DNA of 64,000 bases, taken from the NCBI RefSeq assembly GCF_900114095.1, contig NZ_FORV01000005.1:1-64000 (forward strand), given 5' to 3'. Under the pieces are notes generated by a model. It was given only the letters and a program-made list of their open reading frames with translations. It searched no databases and was not told where the DNA came from. Of the stretch, positions 22,602 to 34,406 are shown piece by piece; the first letter of the stretch is position 1, and each line of letters begins with the position of its first letter. This DNA comes from Sphingomonas sp. NFR04 (GTDB lineage Bacteria > Pseudomonadota > Alphaproteobacteria > Sphingomonadales > Sphingomonadaceae). A program made the translations under genes and the position numbers.

Positions 22602-23837
22602 ATGCCGCCAAGCATGGAAGTCGACGACCCGATCGCCCATGGATTCGATGCCGCCCGGCTGGCGCGGATCGATGCCTTTGTGAAGACGCGTTATCTCGAC
22701 ACCGGCAAGCTGCCGCATGCGCAGCTGCTGCTCGCGCGCGACGGGCGGATCGTCCATTTCTCGCACCAGGGTGCGGCGCGCGAGGGCGGCGCGGCAGTCG
22801 ACGAATCGACTCTGTTCCGCATCGCCTCGATGACCAAGCCGATCACCAGCCTCGCCTTCATGATGCTGCTGGAGGAAGGGCTGGTCGCGCTCGACACGCC
22901 GGTGCACCATGTGCTGCCGGAGCTGAAGGGCGTCGGCGTCTATGCCGGCGGCGGCAATGGCGAGCCCTTCGACACGACGCCGACCGCGCAGCCGATGCGG
23001 ATGGTCGACCTGCTGCGGCATACCGCCGGCTTCACCTATGGCTTCCAGGAGCGCACCCCGGTCGACGCCGCCTACCGCGCCGGGCGGATCGAGAGCTGGC
23101 ACGGCAACCTCACGCTCGACCAGTTCGTCGCCACCCTCGGCACGCTGCCACTGGAATTTTCGCCGGGCGAGGCCTGGACCTATTCGGTCGCCACCGACGT
23201 GCTGGGGGCGGTGGTCGAGCGGCTGTCGGGCCTGACGCTCGACCGCTTCTTCGCCGAGCGCATCTTCGCGCCGCTGGGCATGCACAACACCTTCTTCCAG
23301 GTACCCGCCGACAAGGTCCATCGCCTCGCCGATTGCTGGACGATGAAGGAAGGCGAAAGCCGGGTGCTCTACGATCGCGGCGAGGCATCGGCCTGGTCGC
23401 GCTTCCCCCGGCTGCTGTCGGGAGGCGGCGGGCTCGTCTCTACCGCGCTCGACTATCACCGCTTCAACACGCTGATGCTGAACGGCGGCGAACTCGACGG
23501 CGTGCGGCTGGTCTCGCCCAAGACCGTCCAGCTGATGACGATCAACCATCTGCCCGGCGGCCGCGATCTCGCCAGCCTCTCGCGCGGGCTGTTCAACGAG
23601 ACGACCAATGCCGGGGTCGGCTTCGGCCTGGGCTTCGCGATCAATCTCGACGTCGCCAAGACGATGATCCCCGGCTCGGTCGGCGAGTTCTACTGGGGCG
23701 GCATGTTCTCGACCGCCTTCTTCGTCGATCCCGTCGAGCGCCTCTCGATGGTGTTCATGACGCAATTCTCGCCGTCGATGCTCTACCCGATTCGGCGCGA
23801 GCTGAAGACGCTGATCTATTCGGCGCTCACGCGGTGA
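22602..23837 (+). CDS. Serine hydrolase of the beta-lactamase/family VIII esterase type
   Basis: A 411-aa cytoplasmic-looking protein (no signal peptide) of the class C beta-lactamase fold. The nucleophile motif SMTK (SxxK) lies in LFRIASMTKPITSLAFM near residue 80. The second catalytic Tyr is in GEAWTYSVATDVLGAVVERL. The third motif is WGG in GEFYWGGMFSTAFFVDP in place of the KTG of true beta-lactamases. This pattern points to a family VIII carboxylesterase rather than an antibiotic-resistance enzyme. Position beside acyl-CoA catabolic genes fits ester cleavage that feeds the CoA ligase. ATG 22602 or 22614 may be used; ribosome-site spacing does not settle it. Confidence 0.82.
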   Translation: MPPSMEVDDPIAHGFDAARLARIDAFVKTRYLDTGKLPHAQLLLARDGRIVHFSHQGAAREGGAAVDESTLFRIASMTKPITSLAFMMLLEEGLVALDTPVHHVLPELKGVGVYAGGGNGEPFDTTPTAQPMRMVDLLRHTAGFTYGFQERTPVDAAYRAGRIESWHGNLTLDQFVATLGTLPLEFSPGEAWTYSVATDVLGAVVERLSGLTLDRFFAERIFAPLGMHNTFFQVPADKVHRLADCWTMKEGESRVLYDRGEASAWSRFPRLLSGGGGLVSTALDYHRFNTLMLNGGELDGVRLVSPKTVQLMTINHLPGGRDLASLSRGLFNETTNAGVGFGLGFAINLDVAKTMIPGSVGEFYWGGMFSTAFFVDPVERLSMVFMTQFSPSMLYPIRRELKTLIYSALTR

Positions 23838-23853
23838 TGGCGGACTTTTCTCG

Positions 23854-23984
23854 ATCCTCCCCTGGAAGGGGAGGTGGCGCGCAGCGCCGGAGGGGTGTCC
23901 CCGCCTCGGCCGCAGCCAGACGCCCCCAGCGGCGACACCCCTCCGTCAGGCCTTCGGCCTGCCACCTCCCCTTGCAGGGGAGGA
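23854..23984. repeat. Palindromic element, type A variant
   Basis: Arms ATCCTCCCCTGGAAGGGGAG with GTGGCGCGCAGCGCCGGAGG and the complementary CCTCCGTCAGGCCTTCGGCC with CCACCTCCCCTTGCAGGGGA. It lies between two genes of the same direction, the esterase and the FadJ-like gene. Confidence 0.85.
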
Positions 23985-24043
23985 TCTGCCTTCTCTTTAC
24001 CCTCCCGGCCCCGGCCGGAACTGCGAACTAGGAGTTCGAACGC

Positions 24044-26068
<2,025 letters not shown>

Positions 26069-26079
26069 TGCCCCACGCT

Positions 26080-26329
26080 CCCTCTCCCCTTGGGAGAGGG
26101 AGGGAGGCGCGCAGCGCCGGAAGGGTGAGGGTGAGCGGGGATAACAGGCTAATTTGGCCACCCTCACCCTCCCACCGCCTGACGGCGGGACCATTCACTC
26201 CTCCCCGGCACGGGGAGGGGGACCAGCCGCAGGCTGGTGGAGGGGCGGCGGACGCAGTCCGCCGTCTGCGACAGCGTCCCCTCCACCACCGCCTTCGGCG
26301 GCGGTCCCCCTCCCCGTGCCGGGGAGGAA
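26080..26329. repeat. Composite palindromic block (types B and C)
   Basis: Left part (26080-26180) has CTCTCCCCTTGGGAGAGGGA, GGGTGAGGGTGAGC and the complementary CACCCTCACCCTCCC. Right part (26195-26329) has CTCCTCCCCGGCACGGGGAG and GGTGGAGGGG mirrored by CCCCTCCACCACCGCC and TCCCCGTGCCGGGGAGGA. The spacer of the left part includes CGGGGATAACAGGCT (26136-26150), which equals a conserved 23S rRNA domain V sequence. The block separates the FadJ-like gene from the first acyl-CoA dehydrogenase in the same direction. Confidence 0.85.
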
Positions 26330-26340
26330 TTTGGGAGAGG

Positions 26341-27528
26341 ATGATGACCGAGCAGCTTGAGCAGTTCCGTACGGAAACCCGCGCCTGGCTGGAGGCGAAA
26401 TGCCCAGCCACCATGCGGGAGCCGATCCGGTCCGAGAAGGACATTGTCTGGGGCGGGCGCAATCCCGACTGGGCGCATCCCGACCAGAAGCTCTGGATGG
26501 ACCGCATGGCCGCGCGCGGCTGGACCGTGCCCGACTGGCCCAAGGCATATGGCGGCGGCGGGCTCTCCCCGGCCGAGACCAAGATCCTGCGCGAGGAAAT
26601 GAAGCGCATGGGCGCGCGCACGCCGCTCAACAGCTTCGGCATCTCGATGCTCGGGCCAGCGCTGCTGAAGTACGGCACCGAGGAACAGAAGCTCGAGCAT
26701 CTCCCCAAGATCGCCCGCGGCGAGATCCGCTGGTGCCAGGGCTATTCCGAACCCAATGCCGGTTCGGACCTCGCCGGCCTGCAGACCTGGGCCGAGGATG
26801 CCGGGGACCATTATGTCATCAACGGCCAGAAGGTTTGGACCAGCTATGCCGACAAGGCCGACTGGATCTTCTGCCTGGTCCGCACCTCGAAGGAGACCAA
26901 GCAGGGCGGGATCAGCTTCGTGCTGTTCGACATGGCCTCGCCGGGCGTCTCGACCAAGCCGATCCTGCTGATCTCCGGCTACTCCCCTTTCTGCGAGACC
27001 TTCTTCGACAATGTGAAGGTGCCCAAGGCGCAGCGCGTGCATGAGGAGAACAAGGGCTGGGACGTCGCCAAGTACCTGCTCGGCCATGAGCGCGAGATGA
27101 TCTCGGGCATGGGGCTGGACCGCGCCGGCGGCAATCCGCTGATCGAGGGCGCGATCGCAACGATCGGGCTCGACGACCAGGGCCGGCTCGCCGATCCGAT
27201 CCTGCGCGCCCAGATCGCGCTGTTTGAGGTGCGGATGCGCGCCTTCTCGGCGATGTCCGAGCGCTTCCTCGACGAGCTCAAGGCCGGCCGCGCCCATCCT
27301 GCCCAGCCGAGCATGATGAAATATGTCGGTACCGAGCTGAACAAGCAGCGCCACGAGCTGATCATGGCCGCCGGCGGATCGGCTGCGCTGGAATGGGAAA
27401 GCGACGCCTCGGCCAAGGGCGCGAAGCCCCGCGCCTGGCTGCGCACCAAGGCCAATTCGATCGAGGGCGGGACGAGCGAGATCCAGCTCAACATCGTCGC
27501 CAAGCGGATCCTGGAGCTGCCGGGCTGA
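26341..27528 (+). CDS. Acyl-CoA dehydrogenase family protein (1)
   Basis: A 395-aa FAD flavoprotein that introduces the first double bond in acyl-CoA oxidation. Recognisable features are the FAD/substrate segment RWCQGYSEPNAGSDLAGLQT, HYVINGQKVWTSYADKADW, and the C-terminal EGGTSEIQLNIVAKRILELPG. It differs in length and sequence from the second dehydrogenase downstream; paired, non-identical dehydrogenases of this kind often form heteromeric enzymes for bulky (for example steroid side-chain or branched) acyl-CoAs, so a heterotetramer is possible. ATG 26341 is directly after a palindromic repeat whose end (GGGAGAGG) supplies the ribosome site. Confidence 0.9.
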   Translation: MMTEQLEQFRTETRAWLEAKCPATMREPIRSEKDIVWGGRNPDWAHPDQKLWMDRMAARGWTVPDWPKAYGGGGLSPAETKILREEMKRMGARTPLNSFGISMLGPALLKYGTEEQKLEHLPKIARGEIRWCQGYSEPNAGSDLAGLQTWAEDAGDHYVINGQKVWTSYADKADWIFCLVRTSKETKQGGISFVLFDMASPGVSTKPILLISGYSPFCETFFDNVKVPKAQRVHEENKGWDVAKYLLGHEREMISGMGLDRAGGNPLIEGAIATIGLDDQGRLADPILRAQIALFEVRMRAFSAMSERFLDELKAGRAHPAQPSMMKYVGTELNKQRHELIMAAGGSAALEWESDASAKGAKPRAWLRTKANSIEGGTSEIQLNIVAKRILELPG

Positions 27529-27538
27529 GGGACGGACT

Positions 27539-27675
27539 TTCCCTCTCCCGCCTGCGGGAGAGGGAGGGAGCCGCCGACAGGCGGCGGAAGGGTGAGGGTG
27601 TGTGGGGCGAAGGATGGCCCCGCCCTTCGCCCTACTCACCCTCACCCCGACCCTCTCCCGCAGGCGGGAGAGGGA
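27539..27675. repeat. Palindromic element, type B
   Basis: Outer arms CCCTCTCCCGCCTGCGGGAG and CTCTCCCGCAGGCGGGAGAG with inner GGGTGAGGGTG and CACCCTCACCCC. It sits between the two acyl-CoA dehydrogenase genes, and its right end runs into the GGAG ribosome site of the second. Confidence 0.85.
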
Positions 27676-27688
27676 GATGGAGATACCG

Positions 27689-28813
27689 ATGCCGCTCTAC
27701 CTCAACGACGAACAGACGATGCTCCGCGACACCGCCCGCGAGTTCGTCGCCGAACATGCCCCCGTCCGCCACCTCCGCGCCCTTCGCGACGCCAAGGACC
27801 CCACCGGCTTCAGCCGCGACCTGTGGAAGCAGTTCGCCGAGATGGGCCTTACCGGCATCCTGATTCCCGAAGCCTCTGGCGGCCTGGGCTTGGGCCATGT
27901 CGAGGCGGGCGTGGTGCTGGAGGAGATCGGCCGCAACCTCACCCCCTCCCCCTTCCTCTCCACCGCCGTCGCTGCGGTCGAGGCGCTGAAGGGCACGGCG
28001 CACGCTGAGCGCTGGTTCCCCGGCATCGCCGCCGGCGAGGCGGTGATCGCGATCGCGCATGACGAGAAGCCCAAGTTCGGCCGCGCGGTGGCGCTCAAGG
28101 CCGAGCGCGCCGGTAACGGCTTCCGCCTGACCGGCACCAAGCGCTTCGCCCACCATGCCCATGCCGCCGACCTCCTCCTCGTCACCGCGCGCACCGCCGG
28201 CAGCGATACGGACGCGGCAGGCATCACCCTGTTCGCGATCGACCCCAAGGCCGCCGGGCTCGACCTCCGCCCCGAACGCCTCGCCGATTCCAGCCTCGCC
28301 GCGCACGCCAGCTTCGACGGCGTCGAAGTCACCGCCGATGCGGTGGTCGGCGAGATCGACGCGGGTGCCGATCCGCTCGGCCGGCTGCTGCGCGCCGCCG
28401 GGGCCGGCGCCTCGGCCGAGCTGCTCGGCGTCGGCGCAGGCGCCAGCGACATGACGCTCGACTATCTGAAGGAACGCAAGCAGTTCGGCACGCTGATCGG
28501 CAGCTTCCAGGCGCTCCAGCACCGCGCTGCGCATCTCTACAGCGAGATGGAGGTCGCCCGCGCCGCCACGCTCAAGGCGCAGCAGCTGCTCGATGCCGGC
28601 GAACCCGCCGACGAGGCGGTCGCCATCGCCAAGGCGATGACCGGGCTTGCCACCACGCTTGCGGTGCAGGAGGGTATCCAGATGCACGGCGGCATCGGCA
28701 TGACCGACGAATATGACATCGGCTTCTACATGAAGCGCGCCCGCGTGCTCGCCGAAATGTTCGGCGATTCCAACTATCACGCCAATGCACTGGCGGAGGC
28801 AGCCGGCTACTGA
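27689..28813 (+). CDS. Acyl-CoA dehydrogenase family protein (2)
   Basis: A 374-aa acyl-CoA dehydrogenase-like protein. It has the N-terminal helical domain (LRDTAREFVAEHAPVRHLRA), a middle beta domain with TGTKRFAHHAHAADLLLVTA, and the C-terminal four-helix domain with DYLKERKQFGTLIGSFQALQ (Arg-Lys-Gln-Phe motif) and QMHGGIGMTDEYDIGFYMKR. The middle domain is short and less typical. ATG 27689 (MPLYLNDEQT) has GGAG seven bases upstream and is the usual family start; an in-frame ATG at 27677 overlaps the repeat. Its stop overlaps the thioesterase start by one base. Confidence 0.9.
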   Translation: MPLYLNDEQTMLRDTAREFVAEHAPVRHLRALRDAKDPTGFSRDLWKQFAEMGLTGILIPEASGGLGLGHVEAGVVLEEIGRNLTPSPFLSTAVAAVEALKGTAHAERWFPGIAAGEAVIAIAHDEKPKFGRAVALKAERAGNGFRLTGTKRFAHHAHAADLLLVTARTAGSDTDAAGITLFAIDPKAAGLDLRPERLADSSLAAHASFDGVEVTADAVVGEIDAGADPLGRLLRAAGAGASAELLGVGAGASDMTLDYLKERKQFGTLIGSFQALQHRAAHLYSEMEVARAATLKAQQLLDAGEPADEAVAIAKAMTGLATTLAVQEGIQMHGGIGMTDEYDIGFYMKRARVLAEMFGDSNYHANALAEAAGY

Positions 28814-29688
28814 TGACCGACGCGACATCGCCCGAAGACTTGGTCGCTGGCCTCACGGCCCTGCTCGACGTCGAAACGCTCGATACCGATCTCTATCGCG
28901 GCGCGCGCCAGCCGGGCGGCGTCGGCCGCGTGTTCGGGGGGCAGGTGATCGCCCAGGCGCTGCAGGCGGCGCAGCGCTCGGTCGAGGACGGCAAGGTCGC
29001 GCATTCGCTCCACGCCTATTTCATGCGGCCCGGCGACGAGAACTACCCGATCCTCTACCGGGTGGTGCGCGATTTCGAGGGGCGCAGCTTCGCCAACCGC
29101 CGCGTGATCGCGATGCAGAAGGGCAAGCCGATCCTCAACATGGCGGCCTCGTTCCAGCTGCCCGCCGAAGGGCTGCACCATCAGGATGCGATGCCCGAGG
29201 TGCCGCCGCCCGAGGACCTCCGCTCCGAGGCCGAGCTGCGCGAGGCGATCCGCGACCAGATCCCGGAGAAGTTCAAGCGCTTCTTCCTGCGCGCCCGCCC
29301 GATCGAGATCCGCCCGGTGAGCCCGCGCAACTGGTTCAACCCCGAACCCCGCGAACCGCGGCAATATAGCTGGTTTCGCGTCATCGCCCCCCTGCCCGAC
29401 GAGCCCGCGCTCCACCGCGCGATGCTGGCCTATGCCAGCGACATGACCCTGCTCGGCACCTGCATGCTCCCCCACGGGGTCAGCTGGATGAGCGGCCAGG
29501 TGCAGACCGCCAGCCTCGACCATGCGCTGTGGCTGCACGAGCCGTTCCGCTTCGACGACTGGCTGCTCTACGCGACCGACAGTCCTTGGGCCGGCCACAC
29601 GCGCGGTTTCAACCGTGGCAGCATCTATGCGCGCGACGGCCGGCTGGTGGCGAGCGTGACGCAGGAAGGGCTGATCCGCGCCGCCTGA
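28813..29688 (+). CDS. tesB: Acyl-CoA thioesterase II
   Basis: TesB hydrolyses acyl-CoA to free acid and CoA. The 291-aa protein is a double hotdog: the first with RGARQPGGVGRVFGGQVIAQ and SLHAYFMRPGDENYPILYRV, the second with AMLAYASDMTLLGTCMLPHG, SLDHALWLHEPFRFDDWLLY (catalytic Asp in the SLDH region) and GFNRGSIYARDGRLVASVTQ. It overlaps the second acyl-CoA dehydrogenase gene by one base, so the three form one transcriptional unit. It may drain acyl-CoA pools when catabolism stalls. Confidence 0.93.
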   Translation: MTDATSPEDLVAGLTALLDVETLDTDLYRGARQPGGVGRVFGGQVIAQALQAAQRSVEDGKVAHSLHAYFMRPGDENYPILYRVVRDFEGRSFANRRVIAMQKGKPILNMAASFQLPAEGLHHQDAMPEVPPPEDLRSEAELREAIRDQIPEKFKRFFLRARPIEIRPVSPRNWFNPEPREPRQYSWFRVIAPLPDEPALHRAMLAYASDMTLLGTCMLPHGVSWMSGQVQTASLDHALWLHEPFRFDDWLLYATDSPWAGHTRGFNRGSIYARDGRLVASVTQEGLIRAA

Positions 29689-29797
29689 CCATTCGTCTCG
29701 CGAGCGATCGTTTTCATCTCGCCTGCGCAATTATTACGCTTGATTATCCACGAGTCGTGCAGATAAACCCGGAGCGGGAGGTTCGGGGTTTATCCTT

Positions 29798-30451
29798 ATG
29801 TCGTATCGCGTCTCCGCGATATGCAGCCTTCTCGTGTGGCTTTTCGCCGCAACGGCGCTGCATGCGCAAACTCTTGAGGAGTCGGTCCTCGCCCAGATCA
29901 ACGCCGCACGGGCCGATCCTCGTGCCTATGCCGAGAAGCTCCGAGAATATCGCGGCTATTTCGACGGCGCCGTCGTCTACATGCCGGGCGACTATAACGG
30001 CATTCTCACCCGCGAGGGTACGGTCGTGGTCGACGAGACGATCGCCTTTCTCGAACGCCAGGCGCCGCTCCCACCGCTCACCCAGGCGGACATACTGGCG
30101 CTGGCTGCGGTGGACTTTTCCCGCGAACAAGGCGCGATCGGCGCACGCGGGCACCGCGGCGCCGATGGCAGCGATCCCGGCGTCCGCGTGAAGCGCCATG
30201 GCGGCGACATCTTCGTCGGCGAGGCGATCGCCTATGGCTTCGACAATGCCGAGGAAGTGGTGCGCCAGATGATCGTCGACGACGGCGTGCCCGATCGCGG
30301 CCACCGCCGCCTGCTGTTCGATTCCAAGCTCAAATTTGCCGGGATCGGCTGCGGGCCGCACAGCAAGATGGAGCATATCTGCGTCGTCGACGTCAGCGCG
30401 ACCAAGGATGGCCGACCGGTGCGCCTCCACTACGCCCTGCAGCAGCGCTGA
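29798..30451 (+). CDS. Secreted CAP-domain (SCP-like) protein
   Basis: The 217-aa product has a signal peptide (ICSLLVWLFAATALHAQ) and a CAP/SCP domain: SVLAQINAARADPRAYAEKL, then LAAVDFSREQGAIGARGHRG, GDIFVGEAIAYGFDNAEEVV and GHRRLLFDSKLKFAGIGCGP with the conserved late Cys and VDVSAT. Members bind small hydrophobic ligands or act in the envelope; the bacterial role is mostly unknown. It is convergent with mutL, seven bases apart, and has no clear functional partner in the window. Confidence 0.82.
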   Translation: MSYRVSAICSLLVWLFAATALHAQTLEESVLAQINAARADPRAYAEKLREYRGYFDGAVVYMPGDYNGILTREGTVVVDETIAFLERQAPLPPLTQADILALAAVDFSREQGAIGARGHRGADGSDPGVRVKRHGGDIFVGEAIAYGFDNAEEVVRQMIVDDGVPDRGHRRLLFDSKLKFAGIGCGPHSKMEHICVVDVSATKDGRPVRLHYALQQR

Positions 30452-30458
30452 TCGGCCG

Positions 30459-32297
30459 TCACTTCCGGCCGAACAGCTTCTCGATGTCGCCATGGGCCAG
30501 CTTCACCCAGGTGGGGCGGCCATGGTTGCACTGGCCCGAATGCGGGGTGACTTCCATTTCGCGGAGCAGCGCGTTCATCTCGGCGACCGAGAGGATGCGC
30601 CCGGCGCGGACCGAGCCATGGCAGGCCATCGTCGCGGCAACATGGTCGAGCCGTTCCTTCAGGCTCAGCGCCTCGTCGAAGCTGGCGAGTTCGTCGGCGA
30701 GATCGGTGACCAGGCCGTGGACGTCGCCGGTGCCGAGCGCGGCGGGCACGGCGCGGACCAGCATCGCGCGCGGGCCGAAGCGTTCGAGCTCGAGCCCGAA
30801 GGCGCGCAGTTCCTCGATCCGGGCTTCCAGGCGGTCGCAGCCGGGTTCGTCGAGCTCGACGACTTCGGCAAGGAGCAGCGCCTGACTGGGTACGGTGCCG
30901 CCGGCCATGGCGCGGCGCATGCGCTCCAGCACGAGCCGCTCGTGCGCGGCGTGCTGGTCGACCAGGACGAGGCCGTCCTGCGCTTCCGCCACGATATAGG
31001 TCTTGGCAACCTGGCCGCGGGCGACGCCGAGCGGGAAGTCGGTGGCGAGCGGGGCTTCGTGGCGCGCGGGTTCGGCGCGGGCATAGGGCGCAGCGGCGAA
31101 GAAGGAGCCGGAATCGCGGACGGCACCGGAATAATGCCTTAGCCCCTCCTCCTGAGAGGAGGGGTTGGGGTGGAGGGATTCCAGGTCATAGCTTGGTCTC
31201 GGTGAGACACTGCCCCACCCCAACCCCTCCCCTGAAGGGGAGGGGCTATGGCTCCCCCCGCCCCCCGGCTGCCACAGCCCCAGTGCCGCCTCGCTCGGCC
31301 GCTGGACGCTGCGATGCCCCGCAGCGTCCAGCGCCCGCCGCAGGCCGCTGACGATCAGCCCACGCGTCAGCGCCGGATCGCGGAAGCGCACCTCCGTCTT
31401 GGCCGGGTGGACGTTCACATCGACCACCTCGGGCGGCACGTCGAGGAACAAGGCCACGACCGGATGCCGGTCGCGCGCGAGCATCTCGGCATAGGCGCCG
31501 CGCACTGCGCCGACGAGCAGCCGATCCTTCACCGGGCGGCCGTTGACGAACAGATATTGGTGGTCCGCCACGCCGCGGTTGAACGTCGGGATGCTGGCGA
31601 CCCCGCCGAGCACCAGCCCCTCGCGTTCGAAATCGATCGCCACGCTGTTCTCCTGCAGCGCCCGATCGGTCAGCGCCGCCACCCGCGCCGGCCGGCTCTC
31701 CCCGCCCTGCACGCTCAGCACGCGGCGGCCGTCATGCTCGACCGTGAAGGCGATGTCGGGCCGCGCCATCGCCAGCCGCTTCATCCCGTCGAGGCAGGCG
31801 GCATATTCGGCCCGCGTCGAGCGGAGGAACTTGCGCCGCGCGGGTACGCGCCCGAACAGTGCCTCCACCCGCACCCGCGTCCCCGGCGGCAGCGCGGCGG
31901 GGCCTTCGGCGATCCGCGCGCCGTTATCCACCGTCAGCGACCAGCCTTCGGCGCCGCGCACCCGGCTTTCCAGCGTCAGCTGCGCGACGCTGGCGATCGA
32001 GGGCAGCGCCTCACCGCGAAAACCGAGCGTTGCGACGTGCTCGATATCGTCGGTCGGCAGCTTGGAGGTGGCATGGCGCTCCAGCGCCAGCGCCATTTCG
32101 GGCGGCGCCATCCCGCAGCCATCGTCGATCACCTCGATCAATTCGATGCCGCCGCCGGCCAGCTTCACGGTGATCCGTGTAGCGCCTGCGTCGATTGCGT
32201 TTTCAACCAGTTCCTTCAGCGCACTGGCAGGACGTTCTACGACCTCGCCGGCAGCGATACGATTGACGAGGTGTTCGGGCAGGCGGCGTATTGACAT
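30459..32297 (-). CDS. mutL: DNA mismatch repair protein MutL
   Basis: MutL links MutS mismatch recognition to strand incision and helicase loading. The 612-aa product starts MSIRRLPEHLVNRIAAGEVV, with GHKL ATPase motifs ELVENAIDAGATRI, IDDGCGM and ATLGFRGEALPSIASV. The dimerisation domain is at the C-terminus, with the QDGLVLVDQHAAHERL segment typical of MutL and the CHGSVRAGRIL and CNHGRPTWVKL zinc/endonuclease-site regions. A DQHAAHERLVLERM segment and CxH/HGRP motifs suggest the endonuclease type common outside the MutH-bearing gammaproteobacteria. The linker at residues ~351-386 is encoded by an inserted palindromic repeat and stays in frame. Confidence 0.95.
   Translation of the reverse strand: MSIRRLPEHLVNRIAAGEVVERPASALKELVENAIDAGATRITVKLAGGGIELIEVIDDGCGMAPPEMALALERHATSKLPTDDIEHVATLGFRGEALPSIASVAQLTLESRVRGAEGWSLTVDNGARIAEGPAALPPGTRVRVEALFGRVPARRKFLRSTRAEYAACLDGMKRLAMARPDIAFTVEHDGRRVLSVQGGESRPARVAALTDRALQENSVAIDFEREGLVLGGVASIPTFNRGVADHQYLFVNGRPVKDRLLVGAVRGAYAEMLARDRHPVVALFLDVPPEVVDVNVHPAKTEVRFRDPALTRGLIVSGLRRALDAAGHRSVQRPSEAALGLWQPGGGGSHSPSPSGEGLGWGSVSPRPSYDLESLHPNPSSQEEGLRHYSGAVRDSGSFFAAAPYARAEPARHEAPLATDFPLGVARGQVAKTYIVAEAQDGLVLVDQHAAHERLVLERMRRAMAGGTVPSQALLLAEVVELDEPGCDRLEARIEELRAFGLELERFGPRAMLVRAVPAALGTGDVHGLVTDLADELASFDEALSLKERLDHVAATMACHGSVRAGRILSVAEMNALLREMEVTPHSGQCNHGRPTWVKLAHGDIEKLFGRK
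31141..31247. repeat. Palindromic element inside mutL (type D)
   Basis: A 107-base inverted repeat within the coding sequence. Left arm AGCCCCTCCTCCTGAGAGGA then GGGGTTGGGGTGG; right arm CCACCCCAACCCCTCC then CCTGAAGGGGAGGGGCT. Arms of ~33 bases match with few mismatches. Read in mutL it encodes SPSGEGLGWGS...SLHPNPSSQEEGL, low-complexity sequence in the flexible linker. It resembles the intergenic elements of this genome but sits in a gene without a stop or frameshift. Confidence 0.9.
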
Positions 32298-32449
32298 GCC
32301 ATTCGCTGTAGCCCAAGCGACGGCCTCCCGCGACCCGCATCCGCATGACACCAGGCCGGATTAAACTCCGTCCCGGAAAGGGTTCGGGCCAAACAATTTG
32401 TGCGAGCAGCCGGACGGGGGGCGCCCAACCCGGCAGGACGGATCAATAG

Positions 32450-33490
<1,041 letters not shown>

Positions 33491-33506
33491 CGAAAGGCCA
33501 ACGGCG

Positions 33507-34406
33507 ATGGCGCCGCCACGGAATCGGCGCCCGGGGTTTTCGCGACGGGCGCAATATGGGCTGTTCTTCAGCTATGTGGCGGCGATCGGCCTGTTGCTGA
33601 TCGGCGGCGGCTTAGTGCTGGTCTCGCGCTACAACCCGCATCTGTTCGCCGCGCTGCGCAGCACCGTCGCCGAAGTGACCACGCCGGTCTCCTCTGGGCT
33701 CGATACGGTGCGGCGCGGCGTGGGCAGCGTGCCGACGGCGATCGGCAGCTATTTCGGCGTGCGCGGCGAGAATGCCCGGCTCAAGCGCCAGATCGAGGCC
33801 GAGCATGCCGCGCTCCAGCGCGCGCTTGGGCTCGAACGCGAGAACCAGCGACTGCGGCAGTTGCTCAAGGCCCGCGACGCCACGCCGGAGACGATCGTCG
33901 TCGCCCGACTGGTCAATTCCTCCGCCTCCAGCACCCGCCGCTACGCGACGCTCAACGCCGGCAGCTGGCAGCGCGTCGGCCAGGGCCAGCCGGTGCGCGA
34001 CGGCGACGGGCTGATCGGCCAGGTGGTCGAAGCCGGGCCGAACGCTTCGCGCGTGCTGCTGATCACCGATCCGGACAGCACCATTCCCGTCCGCCGGGCG
34101 AGCGACGGGCTGCCCGCCATCGTCACCGGCAAGGGCGACGGCACGCTCGACGTGCGCGCCGCCAATGCCGCCGCCAACCCGTTCCGCACCGGCGATCTGC
34201 TCGTCACCTCGGGCACCGGCGGCGTGTTCCCGCCCAACATCCCGCTCGGCAAGGTCAGCGCGACCGGCCGCGATTCCTCGGTCGTCACGCCGGCGAGCAA
34301 CCCCGACATGGCCGATTTCGTGATGGTGCTGCGCGTGTTCCTGCCCGAGCCTGCGCCGCCGCCCCAGGCCTTTCCGACCCCCGCCGCGACCCCCAAGGCC
34401 AAGTGA
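33507..34406 (+). CDS. mreC: Rod shape-determining protein MreC
   Basis: MreC is a bitopic inner-membrane protein whose periplasmic part activates PBP2. The 299-aa product has one N-terminal membrane helix (YGLFFSYVAAIGLLLIGGGL), a coiled coil (ENARLKRQIEAEHAALQRAL, LERENQRLRQLLKARD) and two beta-domains with VGQGQPVRDGDGLIGQVVEA and LLVTSGTGGVFPPNIPLGKV. The C-terminus is proline-rich. ATG 33507 is chosen; the frame upstream overlaps mreB. Its stop overlaps the mreD start in TGATG. Confidence 0.95.
   Translation: MAPPRNRRPGFSRRAQYGLFFSYVAAIGLLLIGGGLVLVSRYNPHLFAALRSTVAEVTTPVSSGLDTVRRGVGSVPTAIGSYFGVRGENARLKRQIEAEHAALQRALGLERENQRLRQLLKARDATPETIVVARLVNSSASSTRRYATLNAGSWQRVGQGQPVRDGDGLIGQVVEAGPNASRVLLITDPDSTIPVRRASDGLPAIVTGKGDGTLDVRAANAAANPFRTGDLLVTSGTGGVFPPNIPLGKVSATGRDSSVVTPASNPDMADFVMVLRVFLPEPAPPPQAFPTPAATPKAK

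Noticed and set aside
22602..23837. Serine hydrolase considered as a beta-lactamase resistance gene
   Set aside because: No signal peptide, and the third motif is WGG rather than KTG, which fits family VIII esterases.
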